A DNA stretch of 64,000 nucleotides, from assembly GCF_001509585.1 (NCBI RefSeq), contig NZ_LNCI01000002.1:186001-250000 (forward strand), given 5' to 3'. The position numbers and the translations under genes are program-made. The notes beneath the pieces were generated by a model. The model was not told the origin of the DNA, ran no database searches, and saw only the letters and a list, made by a program, of their open reading frames with translations. Shown here in pieces: positions 1-9,053 of the stretch. This DNA is from Tropicimonas marinistellae (lineage in GTDB: Bacteria > Pseudomonadota > Alphaproteobacteria > Rhodobacterales > Rhodobacteraceae). Each line of letters opens with the position of its first letter. Within the stretch, counting starts at the first letter, position 1.

Positions 1-363
1 GAGGCCGCGGCCGCGCAATACCGGGAAACCCTGGGCGCCAAGGTCGGCGCGCCCCAGGACGAGCCGGACCACGGTGTGACCGTCGTTTTCATCGAACTGC
101 CGAACACCAAGGTGGAGCTTCTCTACCCGCTGGGTGAGAAATCCCCGATCGCGGGCTTCCTGGAGAAGAACCCCGCCGGCGGGATCCATCACATGTGCTA
201 CGAGGTCGAGGACATCATCGCGGCGCGCGACGCGCTCGTGGAAAAGGGCGCCCGCGTGCTTGGCAACGGCGAGCCCAAGATCGGCGCGCACAAGAACCCG
301 GTGCTCTTCCTTCACCCGAAGGATTTCAACGGCTGCCTGATCGAACTCGAGCAGGTGGGCTGA
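1..363 (+). CDS. mce: Methylmalonyl-CoA epimerase, 5'-truncated by window edge
   Basis: This is the C-terminal ~120 residues of methylmalonyl-CoA epimerase, which interconverts the 2S and 2R epimers of methylmalonyl-CoA between propionyl-CoA carboxylase and methylmalonyl-CoA mutase in the cytoplasm. The frame is open from the first base, so the start lies outside the window; the family is about 134 residues long, so little is missing. Visible VOC-fold features are the GGIHHMCYEV segment, which carries a metal-ligand histidine, and a terminal LIELEQ segment, which carries the ligand glutamate. The TGA stop directly abuts the ATG of the DUF1467 gene, which implies co-transcription. I know this pairing from Rhodobacteraceae genomes. 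Confidence 0.9.
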   Translation, partial: EAAAAQYRETLGAKVGAPQDEPDHGVTVVFIELPNTKVELLYPLGEKSPIAGFLEKNPAGGIHHMCYEVEDIIAARDALVEKGARVLGNGEPKIGAHKNPVLFLHPKDFNGCLIELEQVG

Positions 364-657
364 ATGGCGATCACCTCCGCACTCGTCCTGCTCGCCGTGA
401 TCTGGTTCATGGTGTTCTTCATCGTGCTGCCCCTGCGGCTGACGACACAGGACGAGGCGGGGGATGTCGTGCCGGGCACCCAGCGGTCAGCCCCCACCAA
501 TCCGCGCCTCAAGCGCAAGGCGGTGCTCGTGACGGCCATCGCCGTGCCGCTTTGGGTTGTGGTGAGCGCCATTATCCTGACCGGCACGGTGACCGTGGAC
601 GATTTCGACCTGTTCCATCGCTTCGGCCCGGATAGCGGGCAGATTACACCCCAATAG
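364..657 (+). CDS. DUF1467 family small membrane protein
   Basis: This 97-residue protein has no assigned biochemical role. It begins at the ATG touching the stop of the epimerase gene, so the two are translationally adjacent. Two hydrophobic segments (about residues 5-26 and 53-73) flank a short polar loop with a GTQRSAPTNPRLKRK stretch, the pattern of the DUF1467 family as I remember it. The protein is probably an inner-membrane protein with two helices. The neighbourhood is the only functional hint, and a link to methylmalonyl-CoA metabolism is not shown. Confidence 0.75.
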   Translation: MAITSALVLLAVIWFMVFFIVLPLRLTTQDEAGDVVPGTQRSAPTNPRLKRKAVLVTAIAVPLWVVVSAIILTGTVTVDDFDLFHRFGPDSGQITPQ

Positions 658-974
658 GTCGTGGACTTCCGGCGGGAGCCCCTGAGCGGCTGAGGCCGGC
701 AATCCGTGCGTGACCGCCGCTGCCGCATCGTGCCGGCTGCGGTGCCCCGTTCGCACACGCCTTGCCACGCCAAGGCAAACCGGGCTCGTCAGATGCGCCG
801 TGGGCAAGGCGTCGCTTTTTTCCTTTCAATGCGTTAGCATAGACCTCGCGCTTGGTGGCTGGCGTGGGGCGTTTGCCGCTAAAAAACATTAATCGCACGT
901 GCGTCGCGCGACGTTGCTGCCGCTGGATCGGCGCGGCGACAAGGTGCCACGCACCGACAATCACGGAGGTTCTG
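658..974. other. Intergenic stretch without recognised gene
   Basis: I see no convincing coding region in these ~317 bases. Short frames on both strands lack family features. An AT-richer patch around 815-900 may carry the promoter of the downstream universal stress protein gene, but no clear -35/-10 pair stands out. Confidence 0.4.
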
Positions 975-1391
975 ATGTTCACCCGCATCATGGTGCCGGT
1001 CGACCTTACGCACATTGACCGGCTGCAAAAGGCGCTCAGATGTGCTGCGGACCTGGCAAAGCTCTACAGCCTCCCGGTGATCTATGTCGGCGTGACCACC
1101 GCTCTGCCGGGCAAGCTGGCGCATACGCCCGAGGAATACACGGATCTACTGGCGGCGTTTTCGGCCGAACAGGGCGCCGACGAGGGAATTGAAACCGGGT
1201 TTCACGCCATCCTTTCGCACGATCCGGCGGTGGAGCTCGATCCGGCGCTGATCAGGGCGGCCGCGGAATTGCAGGCCGATCTCATCGTCATGGCAAGCCA
1301 CATTCCCAACCTCATGGATTACGTCTGGCCTTCCAACGGCGGCACGATTGCGTCCCATGCCAAGGCGTCCGTTTTCGTCGTCCGGGTTTGA
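975..1391 (+). CDS. Universal stress protein, UspA family
   Basis: This is a 138-residue single-domain universal stress protein. The ATG at 975 is preferred over upstream in-frame starts because a GGAGG ribosome binding site ends about five bases before it and the family's typical N-terminus (MFTRIMVPVDLT) begins there. The Rossmann-like USP fold is recognisable: a first strand with IMVPVD, and a C-terminal LIVMASHIPN...SNGGTIASHAKASVFVVR region, which corresponds to the nucleotide-binding end of the domain. The usual G-2x-G-9x-G(S/T) loop is altered here (HIPN in place of the first glycine pair), so ATP binding is uncertain. The gene precedes a BCCT osmolyte transporter; USP genes often sit beside transporters, and a role in osmotic stress is an inference from that position. 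Confidence 0.85.
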   Translation: MFTRIMVPVDLTHIDRLQKALRCAADLAKLYSLPVIYVGVTTALPGKLAHTPEEYTDLLAAFSAEQGADEGIETGFHAILSHDPAVELDPALIRAAAELQADLIVMASHIPNLMDYVWPSNGGTIASHAKASVFVVRV

Positions 1392-1439
1392 TCCGGCCGG
1401 GTATCGCGACGCTTGAACAAACTCACGAAAGGTTTTGTA

Positions 1440-3074
1440 ATGACTGATGAAACTCAGGGTATCCCTGAACCGGAAGGCCCGGTTGAACTCATCGATACGG
1501 AGTACGAGATCGGCCAGGACAACGTGGAGGGGTCCGTCGGGCCTTTCGGCTTCGACATTCACAACCCGGTCTTCGTGATCTCCGGTCTGACCATCGTGAT
1601 CTTCGTTTTCTACGCTCTGGTGTTCCGCGAGCAGGCGACAGAGGCGTTCGGCGCGCTCCGCCCGTGGCTGACCAGCACGTTCAACTGGTTCTTCCTAGGC
1701 TCGGCGAATATCTTCGTGATCTTCTGCCTGCTGCTGATCGTGACCCCGTGGGGAAGCGTCCGGCTGGGCGGGCGCGATGCGACGCCCGACTACACCTACG
1801 CGGGCTGGTTCGCGATGCTCTTCGCCGCCGGCATGGGCATCGGGCTGATGTTCTTCGGCGTTCTGGAGCCCGTGTATCACATGGCGATTTCAGAGCCGTT
1901 GGGCGTCCCGTCGCCCTTCGCCGAGGATGGCACGATCATCGAGGAAAACGTGGAAGCCGCCAAGCGCATGGGGCTCGCGGCGACGATCTACCACTGGGGC
2001 CTGCATCCCTGGGCAATCTACGCGGTGGTGGCACTAGCGCTGGCGCTCTTCAGCTTCAACAAGGGGCTGCCACTGACCATCCGCTCTGCCTTCTACCCGA
2101 TCTTCGGTGAGCGCGTCTGGGGCTGGACCGGCCATATCATCGATACGCTCGCGGTCTTCGCCACGCTCTTCGGGCTGGCAACCTCGCTCGGCTTCGGTGC
2201 CCAGCAGGCCAATGCCGGACTGGAGCATGTGTTCGGGCTGCCGAACAACGTCGAGGTGCAAGTCGTTCTGATCACGCTCATTACGGCGGTTGCCCTGGTT
2301 TCGGTGCTGCGCGGTCTGGACGGCGGCGTGAAGGTGCTGTCGGAGATCAACATGGTGCTGGCGGCGCTGTTGCTGCTGTTCGTGCTGCTGGTTGGCCCGA
2401 CGCTGCTGATCCTGTCGGATTTCGTGGCGGGCCTCGTGACCTATGCGCAAGACCTTGTGGCGCTCTCCTACCCGCTGAACCGTGAAGACACCGGCTACAT
2501 GAACGGCTGGACCGCGTTCTACTGGGCCTGGTGGATCTCCTGGTCGCCCTTCGTGGGTATGTTCATTGCCCGTGTCAGTCGCGGCCGAACGGTGCGGGAA
2601 TTCGTGATCTGCGTGCTGATCATTCCTAGCCTCGTCTGCGTGCTGTGGATGGCCGTGTTTGGAGGCGTTGCGATCGACCAGGTGCTGAGCGACCCGGCAA
2701 ACAGCGCGGTGAAGGCGCAGGTGATCGACAGTTACAACCCGCCGATCTCGCTCTTCGCGATGCTCGAAGGGCTGCCGCTCGCCGGGATCACATCGACGCT
2801 CGGCATCGTCCTCGTGATCGTATTCTTCGTCACCTCGTCGGATTCCGGCTCGCTGGTGATCGATACGATCACCGCGGGCGGCAAGGTGGACGCCCCGGTT
2901 CCGCAGCGCGTGTTCTGGTGCACGTTCGAGGGGGCGGTGGCGATTGTGCTTCTGCTCGGCGGCGGCCTGTCGGCACTTCAGGCCATGGTCATCTCCACCG
3001 GTCTGCCCTTCACGGTGGTGCTGTTGCTGATGTGCGTGGCCATCGGCAAGGGGTTGGCCAGCGAACCGAGATGA
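1440..3074 (+). CDS. BCCT family betaine/carnitine/choline-type transporter
   Basis: This is a 544-residue secondary transporter of the betaine-choline-carnitine family, which imports quaternary-ammonium osmolytes with Na+ or H+. An in-frame TTG lies at 1413, but the ATG at 1440 has GAAAGG at a good distance and is chosen. The BCCT signature is clear near residues 355-372 (GWTAFYWAWWISWSPFVG), followed by ARVSRGRTVREF. About twelve hydrophobic segments are visible, with an FFVTSSDSGSLV motif in a late helix. The C-terminus is short (IGKGLASEPR), lacking the long cytoplasmic osmosensing tail of BetP. The exact substrate cannot be read from the sequence. The gene ends at a strong hairpin terminator. 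Confidence 0.9.
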   Translation: MTDETQGIPEPEGPVELIDTEYEIGQDNVEGSVGPFGFDIHNPVFVISGLTIVIFVFYALVFREQATEAFGALRPWLTSTFNWFFLGSANIFVIFCLLLIVTPWGSVRLGGRDATPDYTYAGWFAMLFAAGMGIGLMFFGVLEPVYHMAISEPLGVPSPFAEDGTIIEENVEAAKRMGLAATIYHWGLHPWAIYAVVALALALFSFNKGLPLTIRSAFYPIFGERVWGWTGHIIDTLAVFATLFGLATSLGFGAQQANAGLEHVFGLPNNVEVQVVLITLITAVALVSVLRGLDGGVKVLSEINMVLAALLLLFVLLVGPTLLILSDFVAGLVTYAQDLVALSYPLNREDTGYMNGWTAFYWAWWISWSPFVGMFIARVSRGRTVREFVICVLIIPSLVCVLWMAVFGGVAIDQVLSDPANSAVKAQVIDSYNPPISLFAMLEGLPLAGITSTLGIVLVIVFFVTSSDSGSLVIDTITAGGKVDAPVPQRVFWCTFEGAVAIVLLLGGGLSALQAMVISTGLPFTVVLLLMCVAIGKGLASEPR

Positions 3075-3099
3075 CCTGAAGTCAGCGATCGGAAATCGG

Positions 3100-3127
3100 G
3101 GGCGGCGGTGCTTGCGCATCGCCGCCC
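3100..3127 (+). terminator. Rho-independent-like terminator after the BCCT gene
   Basis: A 12-bp stem (one G-T pair) with a TTGC loop, arms 3100-3111 and 3116-3127, is followed by TTT. It lies 25 bases after the transporter stop and before the ribosome binding site of the next gene. Confidence 0.7.
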
Positions 3128-3169
3128 TTTGGATTTTCTATGCGCCGTGATGCGACATGGAGAGGCAAC

Positions 3170-4396
3170 ATGACACTCGACGTCGATTTCGTCCGATCCC
3201 AGTTCCCGGCCTTTGACGAACCGTCCCTGCAGGGACAGGCGTTCTTTGAGAATGCCGGCGGCTCCTACACGTGCGGGCAGGTGATCGACCGCCTGACCCG
3301 GTTCTATCGCGAACGAAAGGTGCAGCCCTACGCGCCCTACGCAGCGTCCGAAGCCGCGGGGGCGGAGATGGACGAAGCGCGGCGACGTCTCGCGGCGCTG
3401 TTGGGCGTGGAGACCGACGAACTGAGCTTCGGCCCCTCGACGACACAGAACACCTATGTCCTCGCGAACGCCTTTCGCCGCTGGCTCAGCCCCGGCGACG
3501 CGATCATCGTCACCAATCAGGATCACGAGGCCAATTCGGGCCCTTGGAGGCGGCTTGCCGACGAGGGGATCGACGTGCGCGAATGGCGCATCGATCCGGC
3601 GACGGGGCACCTGGACCCGGAGCTGCTGGAACCGCTCCTCGCGGACGGCAATGTACGGCTGCTGTGTTTCCCGCATTGCTCCAACGTTGTCGGCGAGGTG
3701 AACGATGTGGCGGCGATCACGGCGCTTGCGCATGCCGCTGGCGCTTTCGTCTGCGTCGATGGCGTGTCCTATGCGCCCCATGGCCTGCCGGATGTTGGCA
3801 CGCTGGGCGCAGATATCTACCTGTTCTCCGCCTACAAGACGTACGGCCCGCATCAGGGGCTCATGGTCGTTCGTCGCCAGATCGGGAGCGCGCTCCCCAA
3901 CCAGGCGCATTATTTCAATGGGGAAACGCTCTACAAGCGGTTCACGCCGGCCGGGCCGGATCACGCGCAGGTCGCCGCATGTTCCGGGATCGCCGATTAC
4001 ATCGATGCAGTCGCGGCCCATCATGGAATGGCCATGCAGACACCATCAATGACAGGCGCGGCGGTTCACGGATTGATGCGGAGCCACGAAAGCGAGTTGC
4101 TGCAACCCCTGCTGGACGACCTCGCAAGCCGAAACGACGTTCGGCTCCTCGGTCCGCGCGAGGCGACGCGCCGGGCGCCGACGGTGGCGATTGCGCTCGA
4201 CCGTCCGGCAGAGGCGGCCGCCGCCGAACTTGCCGCCCATGGCATCATGGCTGGCGGTGGCGACTTCTACGCCGTGCGCCCACTGGAAGCGATGGGTATT
4301 GAGCTGACGAAGGGTGTATTGCGCCTGAGTTTCGTTCACTACACGACGCAGCAGGAAGTTGACCGGCTGCGCACGGCGCTCGACACGGTGCTGTAA
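3170..4396 (+). CDS. Cysteine desulfurase-like PLP enzyme, aminotransferase class V
   Basis: This is a 408-residue fold-type I PLP enzyme of aminotransferase class V, in the branch usually annotated as cysteine desulfurase-like protein. The ATG at 3170 follows a GGAGAGG ribosome binding site; the earlier in-frame ATG at 3140 lacks one. The PLP lysine lies in LFSAYKTYGPHQG, the aspartate that contacts the pyridine ring in FVCVDGVSYAPHG, and STTQNTY resembles the phosphate-binding region. I see no flexible catalytic-cysteine loop of the IscS type, so genuine desulfurase activity is doubtful; kynureninase- or isopenicillin epimerase-like chemistry is equally possible. It is a single gene between two hairpins. 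It is not part of the Dnd cluster, which has its own desulfurase at 17.6-18.7 kb. Confidence 0.75.
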   Translation: MTLDVDFVRSQFPAFDEPSLQGQAFFENAGGSYTCGQVIDRLTRFYRERKVQPYAPYAASEAAGAEMDEARRRLAALLGVETDELSFGPSTTQNTYVLANAFRRWLSPGDAIIVTNQDHEANSGPWRRLADEGIDVREWRIDPATGHLDPELLEPLLADGNVRLLCFPHCSNVVGEVNDVAAITALAHAAGAFVCVDGVSYAPHGLPDVGTLGADIYLFSAYKTYGPHQGLMVVRRQIGSALPNQAHYFNGETLYKRFTPAGPDHAQVAACSGIADYIDAVAAHHGMAMQTPSMTGAAVHGLMRSHESELLQPLLDDLASRNDVRLLGPREATRRAPTVAIALDRPAEAAAAELAAHGIMAGGGDFYAVRPLEAMGIELTKGVLRLSFVHYTTQQEVDRLRTALDTVL

Positions 4397-4398
4397 GC

Positions 4399-4435
4399 CG
4401 GGCGGCATGTTGCTGGCGGTCGGGTGTGCCGCCCG
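4399..4435 (+). terminator. Hairpin after the class V aminotransferase gene
   Basis: Perfect 9-bp arms (4399-4407 and 4427-4435) are separated by 19 bases, three bases after the stop codon. There is no T tract, so this may be a Rho-independent terminator of weak type or only a 3' stabilising stem. Confidence 0.45.
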
Positions 4436-4572
4436 ATCTGACGGTTGCCGGGAAAGACCACTGTCTCCGCCCTGCTGGACGCTCAGTGGGCTGGCGACCG
4501 GGATTCGATAGCGATTTGTGTTGCTTCGCGCGCGAAGGGTACTAGATCCTGCATCCTGATCGGACAGGTTTC

Positions 4573-6018
4573 ATGCAAGATTCATCCCCCATTCTCCTTT
4601 GGCTCCGGCGCGATCTGCGCATGCAGGATGCGCCCGCGCTCGCGGCGGCCTGCGCTTCCGGGCGACCGGTCGTCCCAGTCTTCATACGCGATGCCTCGGT
4701 GGACAATCTGGGTGCCGCACCCAAATGGCGGCTGGGCCGGGCTGTGGAGGTGTTCGCGGCGTCGCTTGCCGAAAACGGGTCACGCCTCATTCTGCGCAGC
4801 GGCAACGCGCGGGACGTGCTCCTCGATCTGGTTCGGGAGACGGGTGCCGCCGATGTCTACTGGTCAAGGCTCTATGACCCGGCATCCGTCGAACGGGACA
4901 CCGCGATCAAGTCGGACCTGAAGAAAGCCGGCCTTGCCGTGCACAGCTTTGCCACCGCCTTGCTCTTCGAGCCCTGGGAGGTCGCGACTGGCGGTGGGGG
5001 ACACTACAAAGTCTATTCTCCCTTCTGGCGCGCGGTGCGGGGCAGGGACGTCGCAGCGCCGTCGCCGGCGCCGTCGGCCATTCCAGCGCCCGATCGCTGG
5101 CCGTTGAGCGAGACGCTGGATCAATGGGACCTGTCGACGCCCATGCGGCGCGGGGCGGAGATCGTCGGACGCTACACGGAGATCGGCGAAGCGGCGGCGC
5201 AGCGGCGCTTCGATGCATTTCTGGATGATGACCTTGCGCAATACGCGCATGATCGAAACGCGCTCGACCGCGTGGGAACGTCGGGCATGAGCCCTTATCT
5301 GGCGACCGGCGAAATCGGCCCGCGGACGCTCTGGCATGCTGCAATGCGGGCGCATCACGACGGGAACGCCGGTGCCGAGACCTATCTCAAGGAACTGGTC
5401 TGGCGCGAGTTTGCCTGGCATTTGTGCTGGCACACTCCGCACATACTGCACCGCAGCTGGCGTGAGGAATGGGACGCATTCCCTTGGAACAAAGACGAAA
5501 ACCATCCGGACGCGATTGCGTGGAAACGCGCCTGCACCGGCGTTCCGCTGGTCGACGCCGGACTGCGGGAAATGCAGGTGACCGGAACAATGCACAACCG
5601 CGCCCGCATGGTCGTTGCGTCCTACCTGACCAAGCACCTGATGTGTGACTGGCGTATCGGCCAGCGCTGGTTCGAGCAGCACCTGGTTGACTGGGATCCG
5701 GCAAGCAACGCGATGGGGTGGCAATGGGTGGCGGGCTCCGGTCCGGATGCGGCGCCGTATTTCCGGATCTTCAACCCGGAGACCCAGAGAAAGACCTTCG
5801 ATCCGGATGGCACCTATGTCGCGCGCTGGATCGCCGAGGGGCAGGAGAGCCCGCCCCGGACGGCCCTGGACTATTTCGAGGCCGTTCCGGCGCGTTGGAA
5901 CCTTCGCCCGAGCGCTCCCTATCCCGAACCGACGGTGGGATTGGCAGAGGGGCGGGCCCGTGCCTTGGCCGCCTACGACGCGGCACGAGGCGGTTCTGGT
6001 AGCGATAATCCGGGGTAA
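4573..6018 (+). CDS. phrB: Deoxyribodipyrimidine photo-lyase (DNA photolyase)
   Basis: This 481-residue class I cyclobutane-pyrimidine-dimer photolyase would repair UV damage using FADH- and an antenna chromophore. The N-terminal photolyase alpha/beta domain starts with ILLWLRRDLRMQDAPAL. The C-terminal FAD-binding helical domain contains DWDPASNAMGWQWVAG (about residues 373-388) and YFRIFNP. It also has the conserved LVWREFAWHL and NRARMVVASYLTKHL segments. Length is normal for the family. A second, divergent member of the superfamily begins at the right edge of the window. The gene lies alone, upstream of the cyclopropane-fatty-acid synthase. Confidence 0.93.
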   Translation: MQDSSPILLWLRRDLRMQDAPALAAACASGRPVVPVFIRDASVDNLGAAPKWRLGRAVEVFAASLAENGSRLILRSGNARDVLLDLVRETGAADVYWSRLYDPASVERDTAIKSDLKKAGLAVHSFATALLFEPWEVATGGGGHYKVYSPFWRAVRGRDVAAPSPAPSAIPAPDRWPLSETLDQWDLSTPMRRGAEIVGRYTEIGEAAAQRRFDAFLDDDLAQYAHDRNALDRVGTSGMSPYLATGEIGPRTLWHAAMRAHHDGNAGAETYLKELVWREFAWHLCWHTPHILHRSWREEWDAFPWNKDENHPDAIAWKRACTGVPLVDAGLREMQVTGTMHNRARMVVASYLTKHLMCDWRIGQRWFEQHLVDWDPASNAMGWQWVAGSGPDAAPYFRIFNPETQRKTFDPDGTYVARWIAEGQESPPRTALDYFEAVPARWNLRPSAPYPEPTVGLAEGRARALAAYDAARGGSGSDNPG

Positions 6019-6165
6019 CCGGCTGTAATTGGCCCATTTCATCGTGTCGGTCGACCGGGGGCTTGACGGAATGTCGCACCGGAATCGATCATATGGTCGG
6101 TGCTGGTGGGGCGCCCACCTGCACGGAGATTGCCGAAAGGATGCCCGGGTTCTTGGAGGGGGACG

Positions 6166-7377
6166 ATGCAGATCAGGACCACGACCGCCGGTGAGACCGG
6201 CCTGCCGCGCTACTTCGCGCACGTTTTTGAGCGTGCCGCCCGGACGCCGAAAGGGCGATTGGATATCGCGCTACCCGACGGCAGGATCTTTCGCGCGGAA
6301 GGCGTCGAAGCCGGGCCCGTCGCACGGTTGGACATTCACAATCCGGATATATTCGCGCGTCTTGTCCGCGAGGGCGACCTCGGGTTTTGCGAGGCTTATC
6401 TCGACAAGTGGTGGAGCACGCCGGACCTTCAGGCCTTCATGGATTACGTCCACACCGGCGAGGAAGAGATCTACGACGAGTTCGGCGGTATGGCGCTTGT
6501 GCGGCTGTACGAGCGGCTCCGGCACCGCTTTCGGGACAACAGCCGCCGCCAGGCACGGCGAAACATCTCGTATCACTACGATTTGGGCAACGACTTCTAC
6601 CGGCTTTGGCTCGACAACACGATGACATATTCCTCGGCGCGATTCGAGCACGCGGGCGAGACGCTGGAAGAAGCTCAGACACGCAAATACGCCAGCCTGA
6701 TGGATGGGATGGGCGCGCGCCCGGGCGACCACGTGCTGGAAATCGGCTGCGGTTGGGGCGGGTTTGCCGAGTTTGCGGCGCGGGAACGCGGCGTCAAGGT
6801 CACGGGGCTGACCATCAGCCGCGAGCAACATGATTTTGCGCAGGCACGCATTGCGCGAGCAGGTCTTCAGGAGCGGGTCGAGATCCGTATGCAGGACTAT
6901 CGCGACGAGCGCGGCCAGTACGACGGCATCGCTTCCATCGAGATGTTCGAGGCGGTTGGTGAGAAGTATTGGCCGACGTATTTCAATACCTTGCGTGACT
7001 GTCTTAAACCGGGAAGAAATGCGACGCTTCAGATTATCACCGTGCAGGACCGGCGTTTCGAGATCTATCGCCGGGGTGTCGATTTCATCCAGAAGTACAT
7101 TTTCCCCGGTGGGATGCTGCCGAGCCCGTCCGTGTTGCACAGGGAGGTCGAGAGGGCCGGGCTGTCGGTTCTCGGGTCGATAGAATTCGGCGACAGCTAC
7201 AGCCGGACGCTGCGCCGCTGGCATCAGACCTTCAACGACCGCTGGGATGAGATCTCGGCCCTTGGGTTCGATGATCGCTTCCGCCGGATGTGGGAGTTCT
7301 ACCTATGTGCCTGTGCTGCCTCATTTTCGTCCCGAAACTGTGATGTAACCCAGATAACCGTCAATCGGACGGCCTGA
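6166..7377 (+). CDS. cfa: Cyclopropane-fatty-acyl-phospholipid synthase
   Basis: This 403-residue SAM-dependent methyltransferase adds a methylene group across the double bond of unsaturated acyl chains in membrane phospholipids. The ATG at 6166 follows a GGAGGGGG ribosome binding site, so the longer frame from 6100 is rejected. Family features are HYDLGNDFYRLWLDNTMTYS, the SAM-binding VLEIGCGWGGFAEFA (about residues 190-204), GLTISREQHDFAQARI, and the C-terminal RMWEFYLCACAASFSSRN. Length is usual for CFA synthases. Two residues of the last block differ from the common FYLAYCEAGF pattern, but nothing suggests inactivation. It probably acts at the cytoplasmic membrane surface. Confidence 0.93.
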   Translation: MQIRTTTAGETGLPRYFAHVFERAARTPKGRLDIALPDGRIFRAEGVEAGPVARLDIHNPDIFARLVREGDLGFCEAYLDKWWSTPDLQAFMDYVHTGEEEIYDEFGGMALVRLYERLRHRFRDNSRRQARRNISYHYDLGNDFYRLWLDNTMTYSSARFEHAGETLEEAQTRKYASLMDGMGARPGDHVLEIGCGWGGFAEFAARERGVKVTGLTISREQHDFAQARIARAGLQERVEIRMQDYRDERGQYDGIASIEMFEAVGEKYWPTYFNTLRDCLKPGRNATLQIITVQDRRFEIYRRGVDFIQKYIFPGGMLPSPSVLHREVERAGLSVLGSIEFGDSYSRTLRRWHQTFNDRWDEISALGFDDRFRRMWEFYLCACAASFSSRNCDVTQITVNRTA

Positions 7378-7407
7378 GATGTTCACTACGAGGGAGCCTC
7401 GCAGCAC

Positions 7408-7851
7408 ATGCCTACCGCCGCCAAGCTGTTTGCCGCAGTGGCCTTTGGTTTCGTTGCGTTTTTCGCGTCCGAAATTTTCAAGCCCATTCTTCCTGAAGGG
7501 ACCAAGTTCGGTCTTTTGACGCCTATCAACACGTTCCTTGGCCTGTTGAGCGGCTGGTATGTCATGGGCCAGCTGGCCGGGAGAGGATATTTCGCGGCCG
7601 CGGGATCGGGTGTGCGAACCATCGCCGTGGCACTTTTCTACGTGCTCGTTACGTGGTCATGTTACGAGATGGTCGTGCGGTCTACGCGGCGGTATTACGA
7701 CGGCCCGACCGATGCGCTCGCCGGTATGACGGATCTCATTGCAGAGTATTTCCTGCTGATGGTAAGCGATCCGCAGGTGCCGATCGTTCTTCTCGCCGGC
7801 GGGGTTCTCGCGGCTTTTCTGTCGGAGTGGGCGTCGGAACGCTGGGCGTGA
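7408..7851 (+). CDS. trgA: TrgA family membrane protein (tellurite-resistance locus)
   Basis: This 147-residue membrane protein matches the TrgA family described from the tellurite-resistance locus of Rhodobacter sphaeroides. Four hydrophobic segments are visible (about residues 8-24, 40-57, 70-90 and 122-142), with the N-terminal MPTAAKLFAAVAFGFVAF typical of the family. The gene is followed 23 bases later by the TrgB homologue and then cysK, the same order as the described trgAB-cysK locus. The mechanism of tellurite resistance is not known from the sequence. The family name is from memory of those proteins. Confidence 0.8.
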   Translation: MPTAAKLFAAVAFGFVAFFASEIFKPILPEGTKFGLLTPINTFLGLLSGWYVMGQLAGRGYFAAAGSGVRTIAVALFYVLVTWSCYEMVVRSTRRYYDGPTDALAGMTDLIAEYFLLMVSDPQVPIVLLAGGVLAAFLSEWASERWA

Positions 7852-7874
7852 GCTGACTTCCGGGGGCTTTTTTC

Positions 7875-8999
7875 ATGGCTGGGATCTTTTTCTATGGCAC
7901 GTTGTGCCATGCGCCGTTGCGTGCTCTCGTTCTGGGGGAGGATGCGACGGAGCGCCTGACGCCTGCGTGCCTGAAGGATCATGCGGTCGTCTGTGCCGCA
8001 GACGAGTCATTTCCCATGATCGTTGCCCGGGAAGGCGCGGAGGCCACCGGATTGCTGTTGGCAAATCCCACGGCCGAAATGGTTGCGCGGATGGATTATT
8101 ACGAAGGTGGTTTCGGATACCAGCTCGGACCGGTGGAGGTCTGGACGGAGACAGGACCGGTCCCGGCGCAGATGTACCTGCCGCCTGCCGAGGATTCGAC
8201 CCGGGGTGAGGACTGGGACATCGAAGCCTGGGCCAACCGCTGGGGCCCGCTGACGTGCTTGACGGCGGAGGAGATCCTGCTGGACATGGACAAGCGCCCG
8301 GCGACCGAGGTCGCGCATCGTTTCGGGCCGCTTCGGGCGCGCGCGCAAGCGCGGCTCAACGCCCGCCGCTCTGCACCTACGACCTTGCGCCGCCGTGCCA
8401 TACCGGACGACATCCGGCTGAGGCGCAGAAACCTTGTCTATTCCCGCTTTTTTTCGGTTGAAGAGTACGATTTTGCGCACAAGAAATTTTCCGGCGACTA
8501 CGGCGCGGAACTCAACCGCACGGCCTTCATTTCGGCGGATGCCGTGACTGTCCTTCCCTACGATCCGGTGCGGGATCGCGTGCTGCTGATAGAGCAGTTC
8601 CGCGCCGGGCCATATGCCCGTGGCGATGCGCAACCCTGGATGCTGGAACCGATCGCCGGCCGGATCGATGGCGGCGAGGTTCCCGAGCAGAGCGCGCGGC
8701 GAGAGGCGCGGGAAGAAGCGGGGCTGGAACTTGGCGACCTGCATTTGGTGGCGGAGTATTACCCGACCCCGGGGGCGAAGAGCGAATATCTCTTCGCATA
8801 TATCGCCACTGCCGATCTGCCCGACGACGCGGCTGGTATCGCGGGGCTTGAGACCGAAGGCGAGGATATCCGCAGCCATATCGTTCCGTTGGAACAGGCG
8901 ATGGCGCTTGTCGAAAGCGGGGAGATAAACGTCGGACCGTTGATCCTCTTGCTCCTGCACCTTTCGCGAATGCGTGAAAGCCTGCGTGGGGACAGTTGA
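7875..8999 (+). CDS. trgB: TrgB-like fusion of gamma-glutamylcyclotransferase-like and NUDIX domains
   Basis: This 374-residue cytoplasmic protein has two domains. Residues ~1-110 form a gamma-glutamylcyclotransferase-like fold beginning MAGIFFYGTLCH, the usual GGCT entry motif. Residues ~190-350 are a NUDIX hydrolase; its box is GRIDGGEVPEQSARREAREEAG, with all glutamates of the REUXEEXGU core present. The second half resembles ADP-ribose pyrophosphatases (the proline- and glycine-rich YYPTPGAKSEYLF follows the box). It sits between trgA and cysK, as in the Rhodobacter tellurite locus, which supports the TrgB assignment. The link between glutathione/nucleotide chemistry and tellurite is inference. 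Confidence 0.8.
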   Translation: MAGIFFYGTLCHAPLRALVLGEDATERLTPACLKDHAVVCAADESFPMIVAREGAEATGLLLANPTAEMVARMDYYEGGFGYQLGPVEVWTETGPVPAQMYLPPAEDSTRGEDWDIEAWANRWGPLTCLTAEEILLDMDKRPATEVAHRFGPLRARAQARLNARRSAPTTLRRRAIPDDIRLRRRNLVYSRFFSVEEYDFAHKKFSGDYGAELNRTAFISADAVTVLPYDPVRDRVLLIEQFRAGPYARGDAQPWMLEPIAGRIDGGEVPEQSARREAREEAGLELGDLHLVAEYYPTPGAKSEYLFAYIATADLPDDAAGIAGLETEGEDIRSHIVPLEQAMALVESGEINVGPLILLLLHLSRMRESLRGDS

Positions 9000-9053
9000 C
9001 ACCGCTTCCCGCTGGGCTAGCAAGGAGTGCATCCAACCCCGAGGGAGCACTTT